Source: an uncultured Collinsella sp.
GTDB lineage: Bacteria > Actinomycetota > Coriobacteriia > Coriobacteriales > Coriobacteriaceae
Assembly (NCBI GenBank): GCA_902490095.1
Contig: CABUCQ010000017.1
Location: 1-25,933 of the forward strand
Direction of reading: 5' to 3'
Length of the DNA: 25,933 bases
Positions 14,513-22,314 of this stretch are shown here, in pieces. Position numbers and translations under genes: made by a program. The stretch's first letter is position 1. Every line of letters starts with the position of its first letter. A model generated the notes under the pieces. That model worked only from the letters and a program-made list of their open reading frames with translations, was not told the DNA's origin and ran no database searches.

Positions 14513-14595
14513 GGGTTTTCCTGGGACGGGGCTGAATTGACTGATTATGACTTCGGCAAAATCAGTCAATTCAGCCCACCGTCCCGATAAAACCC
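14513..14595. repeat. 30-bp interrupted inverted repeat between tRNA-Ala and the thiamine pyrophosphokinase gene
   Basis: There are three stacked perfect segments. The outer is GGGTTTT/AAAACCC (14513-14519, 14589-14595). The middle is GGGACGG/CCGTCCC (14523-14529, 14579-14585). The inner is a 16-bp arm GGCTGAATTGACTGAT (14530-14545) matched at 14561-14576. A CCT/GAT internal loop and a 2-base CA bulge interrupt the stem, and the apical loop is 15 nt. It begins 15 bases after the stop of the minus-strand kinase gene. Neither strand has a U-tract after it, so it is not a textbook intrinsic terminator, though it could still end or protect that transcript. Confidence 0.9.
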
Positions 14596-14610
14596 TCACG
14601 CGGCGGCACC

Positions 14611-15252
14611 TTACTTGTAGAGGTAAGCGATTGCGGTTCCTTGGTGGACTTGGATCTTGGCCGTTTTCCGGACGACATTAGAGATGCCCGTGTCAGCCAA
14701 GAGTCCTAGGGGGGAATGATTTAGTTCCCATTCTAGGCCGCGCTCGCTTACCTCGGTGTTGGGGGCAATGGCGATGATGGAGAACGTTTTGCCTTCGGCG
14801 CTTTCGATGGTCCACGATTCGCCAGCGCGAAGGATACGGGCGACTACCTTGTCCTCGGCAATCCAGACTGCGGCGTCATCGTAGCCTGCAAGCAACCCCA
14901 GTACGGAAAGCGCCATATCAGGACGGCCACCCGTGGTGCAGGTCGCAACCACGTCGGCACCCGGCCAACGACGGCGAACGGAATCGAGCGCTAGCGCCAG
15001 ATCGGTATAGTCCTTGTAGGGATTGTGGCGCTCTACTTCGAAGTCTTTGGCGGCTTCGACTAGCGCTCGGCCCTTATCGCTAACCGTGTCGGCGTCCCCT
15101 ACATATACATCGCAGCCCAGTTCCGCGCCCAGCAGCGCATCGAGTCCGCGGTCCACGGCGACAACGTGGTCGCACTCCCCCGCCAGCTGACGCAGCAAAT
15201 CCGCGCTCGCCACCACGGGCGAGCCGCAGACCACTAACACCTTACAAGCCAC
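14611..15252 (-). CDS. Thiamine pyrophosphokinase (thiamine diphosphokinase)
   Basis: A 213-residue cytosolic enzyme that transfers pyrophosphate from ATP to thiamine, making thiamine diphosphate. Family motifs are visible in order: VVAVDRGLDALLGAELGCDVYVGDADTVS (N-terminal ATP/metal-binding Asp residues), NPYKDYTDLALALDSV (DxTD motif) and CTTGGRPDMALSVL (GGRxDH-type motif, here with Met in place of His). The C-terminal beta domain contains NHSPLGLLADTGISNVV, matching the SNxx thiamine-binding region. Length is normal for bacterial enzymes. The start is GTG at 15252, nine bases after the HAD gene stop, with only a modest purine-rich site upstream. No TPP riboswitch precedes the two-gene unit. 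The His-to-Met change is a small oddity, but the fold motifs are otherwise complete. Confidence 0.88.
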   Translation of the reverse strand: MACKVLVVCGSPVVASADLLRQLAGECDHVVAVDRGLDALLGAELGCDVYVGDADTVSDKGRALVEAAKDFEVERHNPYKDYTDLALALDSVRRRWPGADVVATCTTGGRPDMALSVLGLLAGYDDAAVWIAEDKVVARILRAGESWTIESAEGKTFSIIAIAPNTEVSERGLEWELNHSPLGLLADTGISNVVRKTAKIQVHQGTAIAYLYK

Positions 15253-15261
15253 AGCTCTCGC

Positions 15262-15951
15262 CTATCCCTCAAACGTAAGAACGCGGGCCAGATCCAGTTC
15301 CTCATAGCTATCGATAAAGATGTCGCAGTTGGCACGCACCTCATCGCGCTCCATACGGCCGTGCGGGTCATAGATACCCACGCGCTTAAAGCCTGCAGTG
15401 CCAGAGCTCTTTAGGCCAAAGACGGCGTCCTCAAACACCCAGGCGCGCTCAAACTTGCAGCCGTGGCGCTCCTCAAGGCGGCGCAGCGCCAGCTCATACA
15501 CATCGGGGAACTGCTTGGAGCGGCCCGCCTCGCCCGTCGTGGTAATAAACTCCATATAGCGATCAAGGCCGGCGCCCGCAAGTGCAGACTTAACCAACTC
15601 GGCGGGCGTGGACGTGGCAACGCACATGGCAATACCGGCCTCCTGCGCCTGCTTCAAAAATGCAAGCAGGCCCTCACGCGGCGGCACCTTGGAGTAGCCA
15701 TCGATCAGGATGTCGCTCAGCTCGTGGTAGAGCTCTTCGCCATTTTCGCCAATACCCCAGATGTCGTGGTAGGCCTGGCACTCATCCTCGAGCGACAAAT
15801 GCTCAAACTGAGCAAAATCATCGACCGTCACGTCAACTCCGTGGCGGTGCAATAACTCGGGCTGGGCATAGGCCCAAACGGGGGTGCTATTAACCAGCGT
15901 GCCGTCGCAATCGAAAATAAAAGCAACACTTGGGGCAGCGATGTGGTTCAT
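15262..15951 (-). CDS. HAD superfamily hydrolase, beta-phosphoglucomutase-like subfamily
   Basis: A 229-residue haloacid dehalogenase-fold enzyme. FIFDCDGTLVNSTPVW holds the nucleophile and acid/base Asp14/Asp16. A helical cap follows, then CVATSTPAELVKSALAGAGL (motif II Ser/Thr), GRSKQFPDVYELAL (motif III Lys) and VFEDAVFGLKSSGTAGFKRVGI (motif IV acidic pair). The layout is that of the beta-phosphoglucomutase/phosphatase group; substrate is not determinable. ATG at 15951 is preferred over an in-frame TTG seven codons upstream, since AAAGG lies seven bases before it. It diverges from glgB across a shared region with dyad operators. A phosphosugar substrate linked to glucan breakdown is therefore plausible but unproven. 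The next gene in the transcript is thiamine pyrophosphokinase. Confidence 0.82.
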   Translation of the reverse strand: MNHIAAPSVAFIFDCDGTLVNSTPVWAYAQPELLHRHGVDVTVDDFAQFEHLSLEDECQAYHDIWGIGENGEELYHELSDILIDGYSKVPPREGLLAFLKQAQEAGIAMCVATSTPAELVKSALAGAGLDRYMEFITTTGEAGRSKQFPDVYELALRRLEERHGCKFERAWVFEDAVFGLKSSGTAGFKRVGIYDPHGRMERDEVRANCDIFIDSYEELDLARVLTFEG

Positions 15952-15974
15952 AAACGAGCCTTTCGATGTCAAAT

Positions 15975-16003
15975 GGTAAACAACCTGCTAAAAACGTTTT
16001 ACC
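15975..16003. promoter_or_regulatory. Candidate operator A: GGTAAAC ... GTTTTACC dyad with AAAACGTTTT core
   Basis: GGTAAAC (15975-15981) and GTTTTACC (15996-16003) face each other, and AAAACGTTTT (15991-16000) is itself a palindrome centred on CG, as in LacI-family operators. The site lies 24 bases upstream of the HAD start codon and downstream of its likely promoter. Confidence 0.5.
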
Positions 16004-16036
16004 TAACGTCAACCTAACAATCTAGAAACGCTAATT

Positions 16037-16060
16037 GGTAAAACTGTCAAGAGTTTTACC
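16037..16060. promoter_or_regulatory. Candidate operator B: perfect 9-6-9 dyad GGTAAAACT/AGTTTTACC
   Basis: Nine-base arms at 16037-16045 and 16052-16060 are exact reverse complements around GTCAAG. On the minus strand the centre contains TTGACA (16045-16050), a consensus -35 that could serve the HAD gene. On the plus strand its right arm reaches the expected -35 position of the glgB extended -10. A protein bound here could control both divergent units. Confidence 0.6.
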
Positions 16061-16076
16061 ACGGCAATTCTGCAAG

Positions 16077-16085
16077 TGGTATAAA
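16077..16085 (+). promoter_or_regulatory. Extended -10 promoter element for glgB
   Basis: TGG-TATAAA is an extended -10 without a good -35; 17 bases upstream lies only TACCAC. Transcription near 16092 would leave a leader of about 205 nt before glgB. Dependence on an activator or relief from operator B is possible. Confidence 0.5.
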
Positions 16086-16171
16086 CATGGCGCTTACCGA
16101 TTAAACGCCCCTGCAAATCCTCTTTCGTTCATAAAAGTAACGTACAGGTGCTATCTTATTTTGTGCCGAAA

Positions 16172-16197
16172 GTTCCACCGAGCACGCGAGGTGGAAC
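16172..16197 (+). promoter_or_regulatory. Leader hairpin upstream of glgB
   Basis: Perfect 8-bp arms GTTCCACC (16172-16179) and GGTGGAAC (16190-16197) enclose a 10-nt loop in the predicted glgB 5' leader. No U-tract follows. The remaining leader (16198-16297) shows no recognised riboswitch. Confidence 0.55.
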
Positions 16198-16297
16198 GAA
16201 TCATAGAACTATCGCCGTCCCTTCGATTCGTGCAGCCTTGGACCTTTCGCATCTAGTCACCAAGGCAACACGCTGCCGCGTCATGATGGGATCAAAC

Positions 16298-18532
16298 GTG
16301 AGCGATACAAAGCTAAAGCCAGCAACAAAAAAGCCTGCTACCCGTAAAGCCGCCCCGCACGCGCCGGAGCTCACCAAGGACGATGTCTACCTGTTTGGCA
16401 TCGGCACGTGGGAGCGCAGCTGGGAAAAGATGGGCGCACATCCCGACACGCAGAACCGTACGCGCGGCTGGCGCTTTTGCGTTTGGGCGCCCGATGTAAA
16501 AAGCGTCCATGTCATTGGCGAATTTAACGACTGGGATGAGGAAGCCAACCCGCTGGTGCCCGTGCATACGAGCGCTATTTGGGAAGGCTTTATTCCTGGC
16601 GCCGAGCAGGGCCAGCTCTATAAATATCTCATCGAGACCAACGAGGGCGAGAAGCTCTATAAGGCCGATCCGTATGCCTTTAGGGCCGAGTGCCCTCCGG
16701 GAACGGCCAGCGTGCTATGGACCCTCGATGGCTACAAGTGGAACGACGCCGCGTGGCTCAAGCGCCGCGCCGACCACAACCACATGTCGCAGCCGCTCAA
16801 CATCTACGAGGTGCATATTGGCTCGTGGAAGCGCCACGGCGACGCGCCACAGGGTGAGCCGGACGAGTACGGCAACTACCCCGGTCCCATGGACCCCTTC
16901 CCCGCGCAGCGCGGCGAGTTCTACACCTACGACGACCTGTCGGTGGAGCTCGTGGACTACGTGCGCGACATGGGCTACACGCATATCGAGGTCATGCCGC
17001 TTATGGAGCATCCCTTCGATGGCTCCTGGGGCTACCAGACGACCGGTTACTTTGCCGCCACGTCGCGCTACGGCAACCCGCAGCAGCTCATGCACTTTAT
17101 CGATGCGTGCCACGAGGCGGGCATTGGCGTGATCATGGACTGGGTGCCCGGCGGTTTTTGCGCCGACTCCCACGGCCTTGCCACCTTTAACGGCCACATG
17201 CTGTTTGAGCACGAGATTCACCCCAACTGGGGCACGCACAAGTTTGACTTCGCCCGCGGCGAGGTCCGCTCCTTCCTGGTCTCCAACGTGCTGTATTGGC
17301 TCGAGAACTTCCATGTGGACGGCATTCGCATGGACGGCGTGTCCAGCATGCTGTACCTCAACTTTGGCGTTGATGATCCGGGCCAAAAGAAGTTCAACAA
17401 GTACGGTACCGAGGAGGACCTGGACGCCAGCGCGTTTATCCGCCAGGTCAACTGCGCCGTGGAGGCTCACTACCCCGACGTGATGATGATGGCCGAGGAG
17501 TCCACCGCGTGGCCGCTCGTGACCTACCCGCCGCAGGACGGCGGCCTGGGCTTCCACTACAAGTGGGACATGGGCTGGATGAACGACACCCTGCACTACA
17601 TGCAGACCGATTTTCCGTGGCGCCCCGGCAACCACGGGCTGCTCACGTTCTCCATCATGTACGCCTTTACCGAGAACTTTATTTGCCCGCTGAGCCACGA
17701 CGAGGTCGTGCACGGCAAGTGCTCGCTCATCGGCCGCATGCCGGGCGACTGGTGGCGCCAGTTTGCCGGCCTGCGCACGCTGGCTTTCTACCAAATGACG
17801 CACCCCGGTGCCAAGCTCAACTTTATGGGCAACGAGATCGGCCAGTTTATTGAGTGGCGCTACTACGAGTCCATCCAGTGGTTCTTGACCGAGGAGTATG
17901 AGACCCACCGTCATCATCAGGCGTTTATCAAGGCACTCAACCACCTGTACACCGCCGAGCCCGCCCTGTACGAGCGCGGCTACACCGACGACGGCTTTAC
18001 CTGGATCGACGCGGATAACTCCAAGCAGTCCATCGTGAGCTTTGTGCGCCAGGGCGAGGACGTCGATGACGACCTGGTGATCCTGATCAACTTTGATCCG
18101 GCGAGCTACGAGAGCTTCCGCGTGGGAGTGCCGCGCGAGGGCGACTGGGAGGTCATCTTCGACTCTGACCGACCCGAATTTGGCGGCAGCGGCTACGCCG
18201 GTGAGGAGCCCTACACCTGCTCGAGTGAGCCCTATCCCTGGAACGGGCAGATGGACTCCATCGAGATGAAGGTGCCCGGCCTGGCAGGCGTGGTGCTTAA
18301 GCGCCGCGGCCCCAGCAGCTACAAGCCGCCCGTGGTCGAGAAGCCCAAGAAGGCAACGCGCAAGCGCACGTCCTCGGTGAAGCCCAAGACCGCGGTCGCT
18401 AAGAAGGCTCCGGCTAAGGCGAAGGCTGCCAAGGCTTCTGCCAAGTCCACCACGGCCAAAAAGGCAGCCACTAAAAAGGCTGCTCCCAAGGCCAAGGCAG
18501 CTGCTGTTAAGGCTCCTGCCAAGAAAGCGTAA
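16298..18532 (+). CDS. glgB: 1,4-alpha-glucan branching enzyme GlgB with basic Lys/Ala-rich tail
   Basis: A 744-residue GH13 branching enzyme that cuts alpha-1,4 chains and rejoins them as alpha-1,6 branches of glycogen. An N-terminal CBM48-like domain (WRFCVWAPDVKSVHVIGEFNDWD) precedes the catalytic barrel with EVMPLMEHPFDGSWGYQTTG. The three active-site regions are GIRMDGVSSMLY (nucleophile Asp346), MMAEEST (acid/base Glu) and LSHDEVVHGK (third Asp). From about residue 676 the protein ends in roughly 69 residues of KKA/PAK/TAKK repeats, resembling histone H1 tails, and a short similar KPATKKPATRKAA stretch opens it. GTG at 16298 is favoured by GGGA six bases upstream; ATG codons at 16283 and 16286 are in frame but lack a binding site. 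It is the first gene of the glg cluster. Confidence 0.95.
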   Translation: MSDTKLKPATKKPATRKAAPHAPELTKDDVYLFGIGTWERSWEKMGAHPDTQNRTRGWRFCVWAPDVKSVHVIGEFNDWDEEANPLVPVHTSAIWEGFIPGAEQGQLYKYLIETNEGEKLYKADPYAFRAECPPGTASVLWTLDGYKWNDAAWLKRRADHNHMSQPLNIYEVHIGSWKRHGDAPQGEPDEYGNYPGPMDPFPAQRGEFYTYDDLSVELVDYVRDMGYTHIEVMPLMEHPFDGSWGYQTTGYFAATSRYGNPQQLMHFIDACHEAGIGVIMDWVPGGFCADSHGLATFNGHMLFEHEIHPNWGTHKFDFARGEVRSFLVSNVLYWLENFHVDGIRMDGVSSMLYLNFGVDDPGQKKFNKYGTEEDLDASAFIRQVNCAVEAHYPDVMMMAEESTAWPLVTYPPQDGGLGFHYKWDMGWMNDTLHYMQTDFPWRPGNHGLLTFSIMYAFTENFICPLSHDEVVHGKCSLIGRMPGDWWRQFAGLRTLAFYQMTHPGAKLNFMGNEIGQFIEWRYYESIQWFLTEEYETHRHHQAFIKALNHLYTAEPALYERGYTDDGFTWIDADNSKQSIVSFVRQGEDVDDDLVILINFDPASYESFRVGVPREGDWEVIFDSDRPEFGGSGYAGEEPYTCSSEPYPWNGQMDSIEMKVPGLAGVVLKRRGPSSYKPPVVEKPKKATRKRTSSVKPKTAVAKKAPAKAKAAKASAKSTTAKKAATKKAAPKAKAAAVKAPAKKA

Positions 18533-18590
18533 CAAAGGCGTTACCACTGTAATTAACCGCCACGCGGGGGCGTAGGATACATGTCATAAC

Positions 18591-18625
18591 CGTTCCGGGA
18601 GAAACATCCCCGGGGGAAAGGAACG
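18591..18625 (+). promoter_or_regulatory. Hairpin covering the glgP ribosome binding site
   Basis: CGTTCC (18591-18596) is complementary to GGAACG (18620-18625), and GGGA/TCCC (18597-18600, 18607-18610) can stack inside. The right arm and enclosed bases include the AAAGGA Shine-Dalgarno sequence directly before the glgP ATG at 18627. The fold could limit translation. The 94-base glgB-glgP gap has only weak promoter-like sequence (TTAACC, 16 bases, GATACA). Confidence 0.45.
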
Positions 18626-18626
18626 T

Positions 18627-21053
18627 ATGAATAAGATCTTCGAAAACAAGCAGGAGTTTACCGAGCTCTATCGCGATGCCGTTATGAGCATCAGCGGCAA
18701 GAGCGTTGAGGCCGCCAGCGACCTCGACCGCTTTAACGCCCTGGCCAAGCTCGTGGCCGAGAAGGCGCGCACCGTTGCCACCAAGAGCGACGCCCGCGCC
18801 ACCGCCGAGGGCAAGAAGCGCGTGTACTACTTCTCGATCGAGTTTTTGATCGGCCGCCTGCTCGACAACTACCTGCTCAACTTTGGCGTGCGTGACATGG
18901 TCGTCGAGGCGCTCGACGACATGGGCTTTAACCTGTCCGTCATCGAGAACCAGGAGCCCGATCCGGCGCTGGGCAACGGTGGCCTGGGCCGTCTGGCCGC
19001 ATGCTTCCTGGATTCCATGGCAGCCGAGGGCATTGCCGGCTACGGCAACGGCATGCGCTACCGCTACGGCCTGTTTAAGCAGGAGATCGTCAACGGCAGC
19101 CAGGTCGAGGCCACTGACGAGTGGCTCACCCACGGCTATCCCTGGGAGGTCCGTCGTCAGGACAAGGCCGTGACCATCAAGTTTGGTGGCCGTGTTGAGG
19201 GCTTTGAGGAGAACGGCCGCACGTTCTACCGCACGGTGGACACGCAGGATATCCTGGCTGTCCCCTACGACATCCCCGTGGTGGGCTATGCCGGCGAGAC
19301 CGTCAACAAGCTGCGCGTCTGGGCTGCCGAGCCGGTCGAGGAGCACTTTGACCTTGAGGCCTTCAACCGCGGCGACTATGCCCAGGCCGATGCCGAGCGC
19401 GCCGAGGCCGAGGCCATCAGCGCCATCCTCTACCCCAACGACGCCGGCGAGCACGGCCGTCTGTTGCGCCTGAAGCAGGAGTACCTGTTTGTTTCGGCCG
19501 GCATCTACAGCCTGCTCGACACCTTTGAGAAGGAGCACGGCGAGAACTGGGAGCTGCTTCCGCAGTTTGTGGCAATCCATACTAACGACACGCACCCCGC
19601 CATGTGCGGCCCCGAGCTCATGCGTATCCTCATCGACGAGAAGAAGCTCGAGTGGGACGACGCCTGGAACATCGTGACGCAGGTTGTGAGCTACACCAAC
19701 CACACCATCCTGCCCGAGGCTCTGGAGAAATGGCCCATCGGCACGTTCTCCAAGCTCCTCCCCCGCGTGTACCAGATCATCGACGAGATCAGCCGTCGTT
19801 GGCACGAGTCGTTCGACACCACTCAGGAGGGCTGGCAGGAGCGTCTGCGCCAGACCGCCATCCTGTGGGACGGCGAGATTCGCATGGCCAACCTGTCCGT
19901 GATCTGCAGCCACAGCGTCAACGGCGTGGCCAAGATCCACTCCGACATCATCAAGAACATCGTGCTCAAGGACTTCTATGCCCTGACGCCCGAGAAGTTC
20001 AACAACAAGACCAACGGCATCTCGCACCGTCGCTTCTTTGCCGAGGCCAACCCCACCTACGCCAAGCTCGTCACCGAGGCCATTGGCGACGGCTGGCTCA
20101 AGGACGCCTTTGAGCTTGAGAAGCTCAAGGAGTTTAAGGACGACACCGAGTTCCTGAAGGCCGTGGGTGCCTCCAAGCGCGCCAACAAGGAGCGTCTGGC
20201 CGCCTACGTTAAGGCCGAGACCGGTCTGGTCATCGACCCCAACACCGTCTTCGACGTTCAGGTGAAGCGCTTCCATGCCTACAAGCGCCAGCTCATGAAC
20301 ATCATGAAGGTGATGGACATCTACAACCGTCGCATCGCCGATCCCAACTTCCACGTGACGCCAACGACCTTCATCTTTAGCGGCAAGGCTGCCTCGAGCT
20401 ACACCTTCGCCAAGGAGACCATCCGTCTGATCAACTCGGTGGCCGACGTCATCAACAACGACCCCCGCGTGAACGAGGTCATGAAGGTCTGCTTTATCCC
20501 CAACTTCCGCGTGAGCAACGCCCAGCTCATCTACCCCGCCGCCGAGATCTCGGAGCAGATCTCCACGGCCGGCAAGGAGGCCTCGGGCACGTCCAACATG
20601 AAGCTCATGATGAACGGCGCCATTACGCTGGGCACCCTCGACGGCGCCAACATCGAGATCGCCGACCTGGCCGGTCGCGAGAACGAGGCCATCTTTGGCC
20701 TGACCGCGCCCGAGGTCGAGCAGCTCTGGGCATCCAACAGCTACTTTGCGTGGGATACCCTCAACGGCGACCGCGAGCGCCTGGGCCGCGTGATGGACGA
20801 GCTCAAGGACAATACCTTTGCGGGTCTTTCGGGCAACTTCGAGAGCATCTACAACGAGCTCATGAACAACAACGACCCCGACCTGGTCATGGCAGACTTC
20901 CGCAGCTACGTGGATGCCTGGGAAAAGCTCACCGGCAGCTACGGCGACCAGGAGACCTGGAACCGCAAGGCGCTGCTCAACACCGCCTCCTCCGGCTGGT
21001 TCTCAAGCGACCGCACCATTCGCGAGTACCGCGACGAGATCTGGCACGCGTAA
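18627..21053 (+). CDS. glgP: Glycogen/maltodextrin phosphorylase GlgP
   Basis: An 808-residue GT35 phosphorylase that releases glucose 1-phosphate from alpha-1,4-glucan ends using phosphate and pyridoxal phosphate. YYFSIEFLIGRLLDNYLLNFG, then EPDPALGNGGLGRLAACFLDS and YGNGMRYRYGLFKQ, mark the N-terminal domain. AIHTNDTHPAM and FDVQVKRFHAYKRQLMN follow. EASGTSNMKLMMNGA places the PLP-Schiff-base lysine at residue 659, and GTLDGANIEI ends the motif. Length is that of bacterial GlgP rather than the longer, regulated eukaryotic form. The start is ATG with AAAGGA upstream. Being between glgB and glgC, it couples breakdown and synthesis genes in one cluster. No Lys-rich tail is present here. Confidence 0.96.
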   Translation: MNKIFENKQEFTELYRDAVMSISGKSVEAASDLDRFNALAKLVAEKARTVATKSDARATAEGKKRVYYFSIEFLIGRLLDNYLLNFGVRDMVVEALDDMGFNLSVIENQEPDPALGNGGLGRLAACFLDSMAAEGIAGYGNGMRYRYGLFKQEIVNGSQVEATDEWLTHGYPWEVRRQDKAVTIKFGGRVEGFEENGRTFYRTVDTQDILAVPYDIPVVGYAGETVNKLRVWAAEPVEEHFDLEAFNRGDYAQADAERAEAEAISAILYPNDAGEHGRLLRLKQEYLFVSAGIYSLLDTFEKEHGENWELLPQFVAIHTNDTHPAMCGPELMRILIDEKKLEWDDAWNIVTQVVSYTNHTILPEALEKWPIGTFSKLLPRVYQIIDEISRRWHESFDTTQEGWQERLRQTAILWDGEIRMANLSVICSHSVNGVAKIHSDIIKNIVLKDFYALTPEKFNNKTNGISHRRFFAEANPTYAKLVTEAIGDGWLKDAFELEKLKEFKDDTEFLKAVGASKRANKERLAAYVKAETGLVIDPNTVFDVQVKRFHAYKRQLMNIMKVMDIYNRRIADPNFHVTPTTFIFSGKAASSYTFAKETIRLINSVADVINNDPRVNEVMKVCFIPNFRVSNAQLIYPAAEISEQISTAGKEASGTSNMKLMMNGAITLGTLDGANIEIADLAGRENEAIFGLTAPEVEQLWASNSYFAWDTLNGDRERLGRVMDELKDNTFAGLSGNFESIYNELMNNNDPDLVMADFRSYVDAWEKLTGSYGDQETWNRKALLNTASSGWFSSDRTIREYRDEIWHA

Positions 21054-21071
21054 AGGCGCGCGAGCTCCCTT

Positions 21072-21121
21072 ATGCCAGCACGGCATTACTCGACGGGCGC
21101 GACCGAGCGCCGCGCCCGTCG
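21072..21121 (+). repeat. Two tandem hairpins between glgP and glgC
   Basis: ATGCC/GGCAT (21072-21076, 21082-21086) is followed by a perfect 11-bp stem CGACGGGCGCG/CGCGCCCGTCG (21091-21101, 21111-21121) with a 9-nt loop. The sequence after it is CTAATGGGTTTAA, without a proper U-tract. It may act as a partial terminator or as a barrier that stabilises the glgP message. Confidence 0.8.
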
Positions 21122-21161
21122 CTAATGGGTTTAAGAACATCGATGACAGAAGGAGAAATCG

Positions 21162-22310
21162 ATGAGTAAGAAAGAATGCATCGCGATGCTCCTCGCAGGA
21201 GGACAGGGCAGCCGATTGGGGGCACTCACCCAAAAGATCGCTAAGCCGGCGGTTAGCTTTGGTGGTAAGTTCCGCATTATCGACTTTTCGCTGTCCAACT
21301 GCTCCAACTCGGGCATCGACACGGTGGGCGTTCTGACGCAGTATCGCCCCTACCTGCTGCACGCCTATGTGGGCTCCGGCGAGGCATGGGATCTGGACAG
21401 CCGCGACGGCGGCGTGTCGATCCTGCCGCCGTACGAGACGCAGACCGGCGGCGCCTGGTATGCGGGCACGGCAGACGCCATTACGCAGAACCTCGACTAC
21501 ATCAAGGCCAACGACCCCGAGTACGTCCTGATTCTGTCCGGCGACCACCTGTATCGCATGGACTACCGCAAGATGCTCAAGACGCACGTCGACAACAACG
21601 CCGACCTCACGGTGAGCGTTATGCCCGTGCCGTGGGAGGAGGCCAGCCGCTTTGGCATCCTGACCACCGACCCCGAGGACGGCCGCATCACCAAGTTTAC
21701 CGAGAAGCCCGAGAAGCCCGATTCGAACCTGGCGTCCATGGGCATCTACATCTTCTCGACCGACGTGCTGATTAAGGCGCTCGAGGAGGACGCCCTGGAC
21801 CAGCGCTCGAGCCACGACTTTGGCAAGGACATCATCCCCAAGCTGCTCGGCGAGAACAAGCGCCTGTACAGCTACGAGTTCCACGGCTTTTGGAAGGACG
21901 TCGGCACCATCGCCAGCTTCCACGAGACCTCGATGGACCTGCTGGGCAACAATCCCGAGTTCGATCTGTTTGACAAGAACTTCCCCATCATGTCCAACAT
22001 CACCACGCGTCCGCCGCACTACATTGGCCCGGACGGCCGCCTGGACGACTGCCTGGTCTCCAACGGCTGCAAGATCTACGGCACCGCTCGCCACTCAATC
22101 CTTTCGACCGATGTCATCATCGAGGAGCGTGCCGTGGTCGAGGACTCCGTGCTGCTGCCGGGTGCGCACGTTAAGAGCGGTGCGCACATCTGCCGCGCTA
22201 TTTTGGGCGAGAACTCCACGGTCGAAGAGGGCGTGAAGCTCGGCTCTGTCGATACCACCAAGGATACGGCCGTCGTTGGAAATGACGTCGTTATCGGGAA
22301 GGGGGAATGA
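21162..22310 (+). CDS. glgC: Glucose-1-phosphate adenylyltransferase (ADP-glucose pyrophosphorylase) GlgC
   Basis: A 382-residue nucleotidyltransferase that makes ADP-glucose from glucose 1-phosphate and ATP, the committed step of glycogen synthesis. It has the N-terminal [15 protein letters not shown] with [19 protein letters not shown] (nucleotide-binding and catalytic Arg), [18 protein letters not shown] (metal-binding Asp), [11 protein letters not shown] and FWKDVGTI. The C-terminal 100 residues are a left-handed beta-helix with repeating hydrophobic turns. A strong AAGGAG lies six bases before the ATG. glgD begins four bases after its stop, so the two subunits are probably made together as a heterotetramer. 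Confidence 0.96.
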   Translation: MSKKECIAMLLAGGQGSRLGALTQKIAKPAVSFGGKFRIIDFSLSNCSNSGIDTVGVLTQYRPYLLHAYVGSGEAWDLDSRDGGVSILPPYETQTGGAWYAGTADAITQNLDYIKANDPEYVLILSGDHLYRMDYRKMLKTHVDNNADLTVSVMPVPWEEASRFGILTTDPEDGRITKFTEKPEKPDSNLASMGIYIFSTDVLIKALEEDALDQRSSHDFGKDIIPKLLGENKRLYSYEFHGFWKDVGTIASFHETSMDLLGNNPEFDLFDKNFPIMSNITTRPPHYIGPDGRLDDCLVSNGCKIYGTARHSILSTDVIIEERAVVEDSVLLPGAHVKSGAHICRAILGENSTVEEGVKLGSVDTTKDTAVVGNDVVIGKGE

Positions 22311-22314
22311 TCCG

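Noticed and set aside
14600..16030. TPP riboswitch expected near the thiamine pyrophosphokinase gene
   Set aside because: No THI-box-like sequence was found upstream of the HAD or kinase gene; the upstream region holds dyad operators instead.
16715..18547. Long open frame of about 610 codons on the minus strand opposite glgB
   Set aside because: It is an antisense shadow created by strong GC-rich codon bias of glgB; the translation is Val/Leu/His/Gly-rich without domains and glgB itself has clear catalytic motifs.
18507..20354. Open frame of about 615 codons on the minus strand opposite glgP
   Set aside because: Same cause; low-complexity Val/Leu/Gly/Asp-rich product, no ribosome binding site, and the plus strand encodes a complete phosphorylase.
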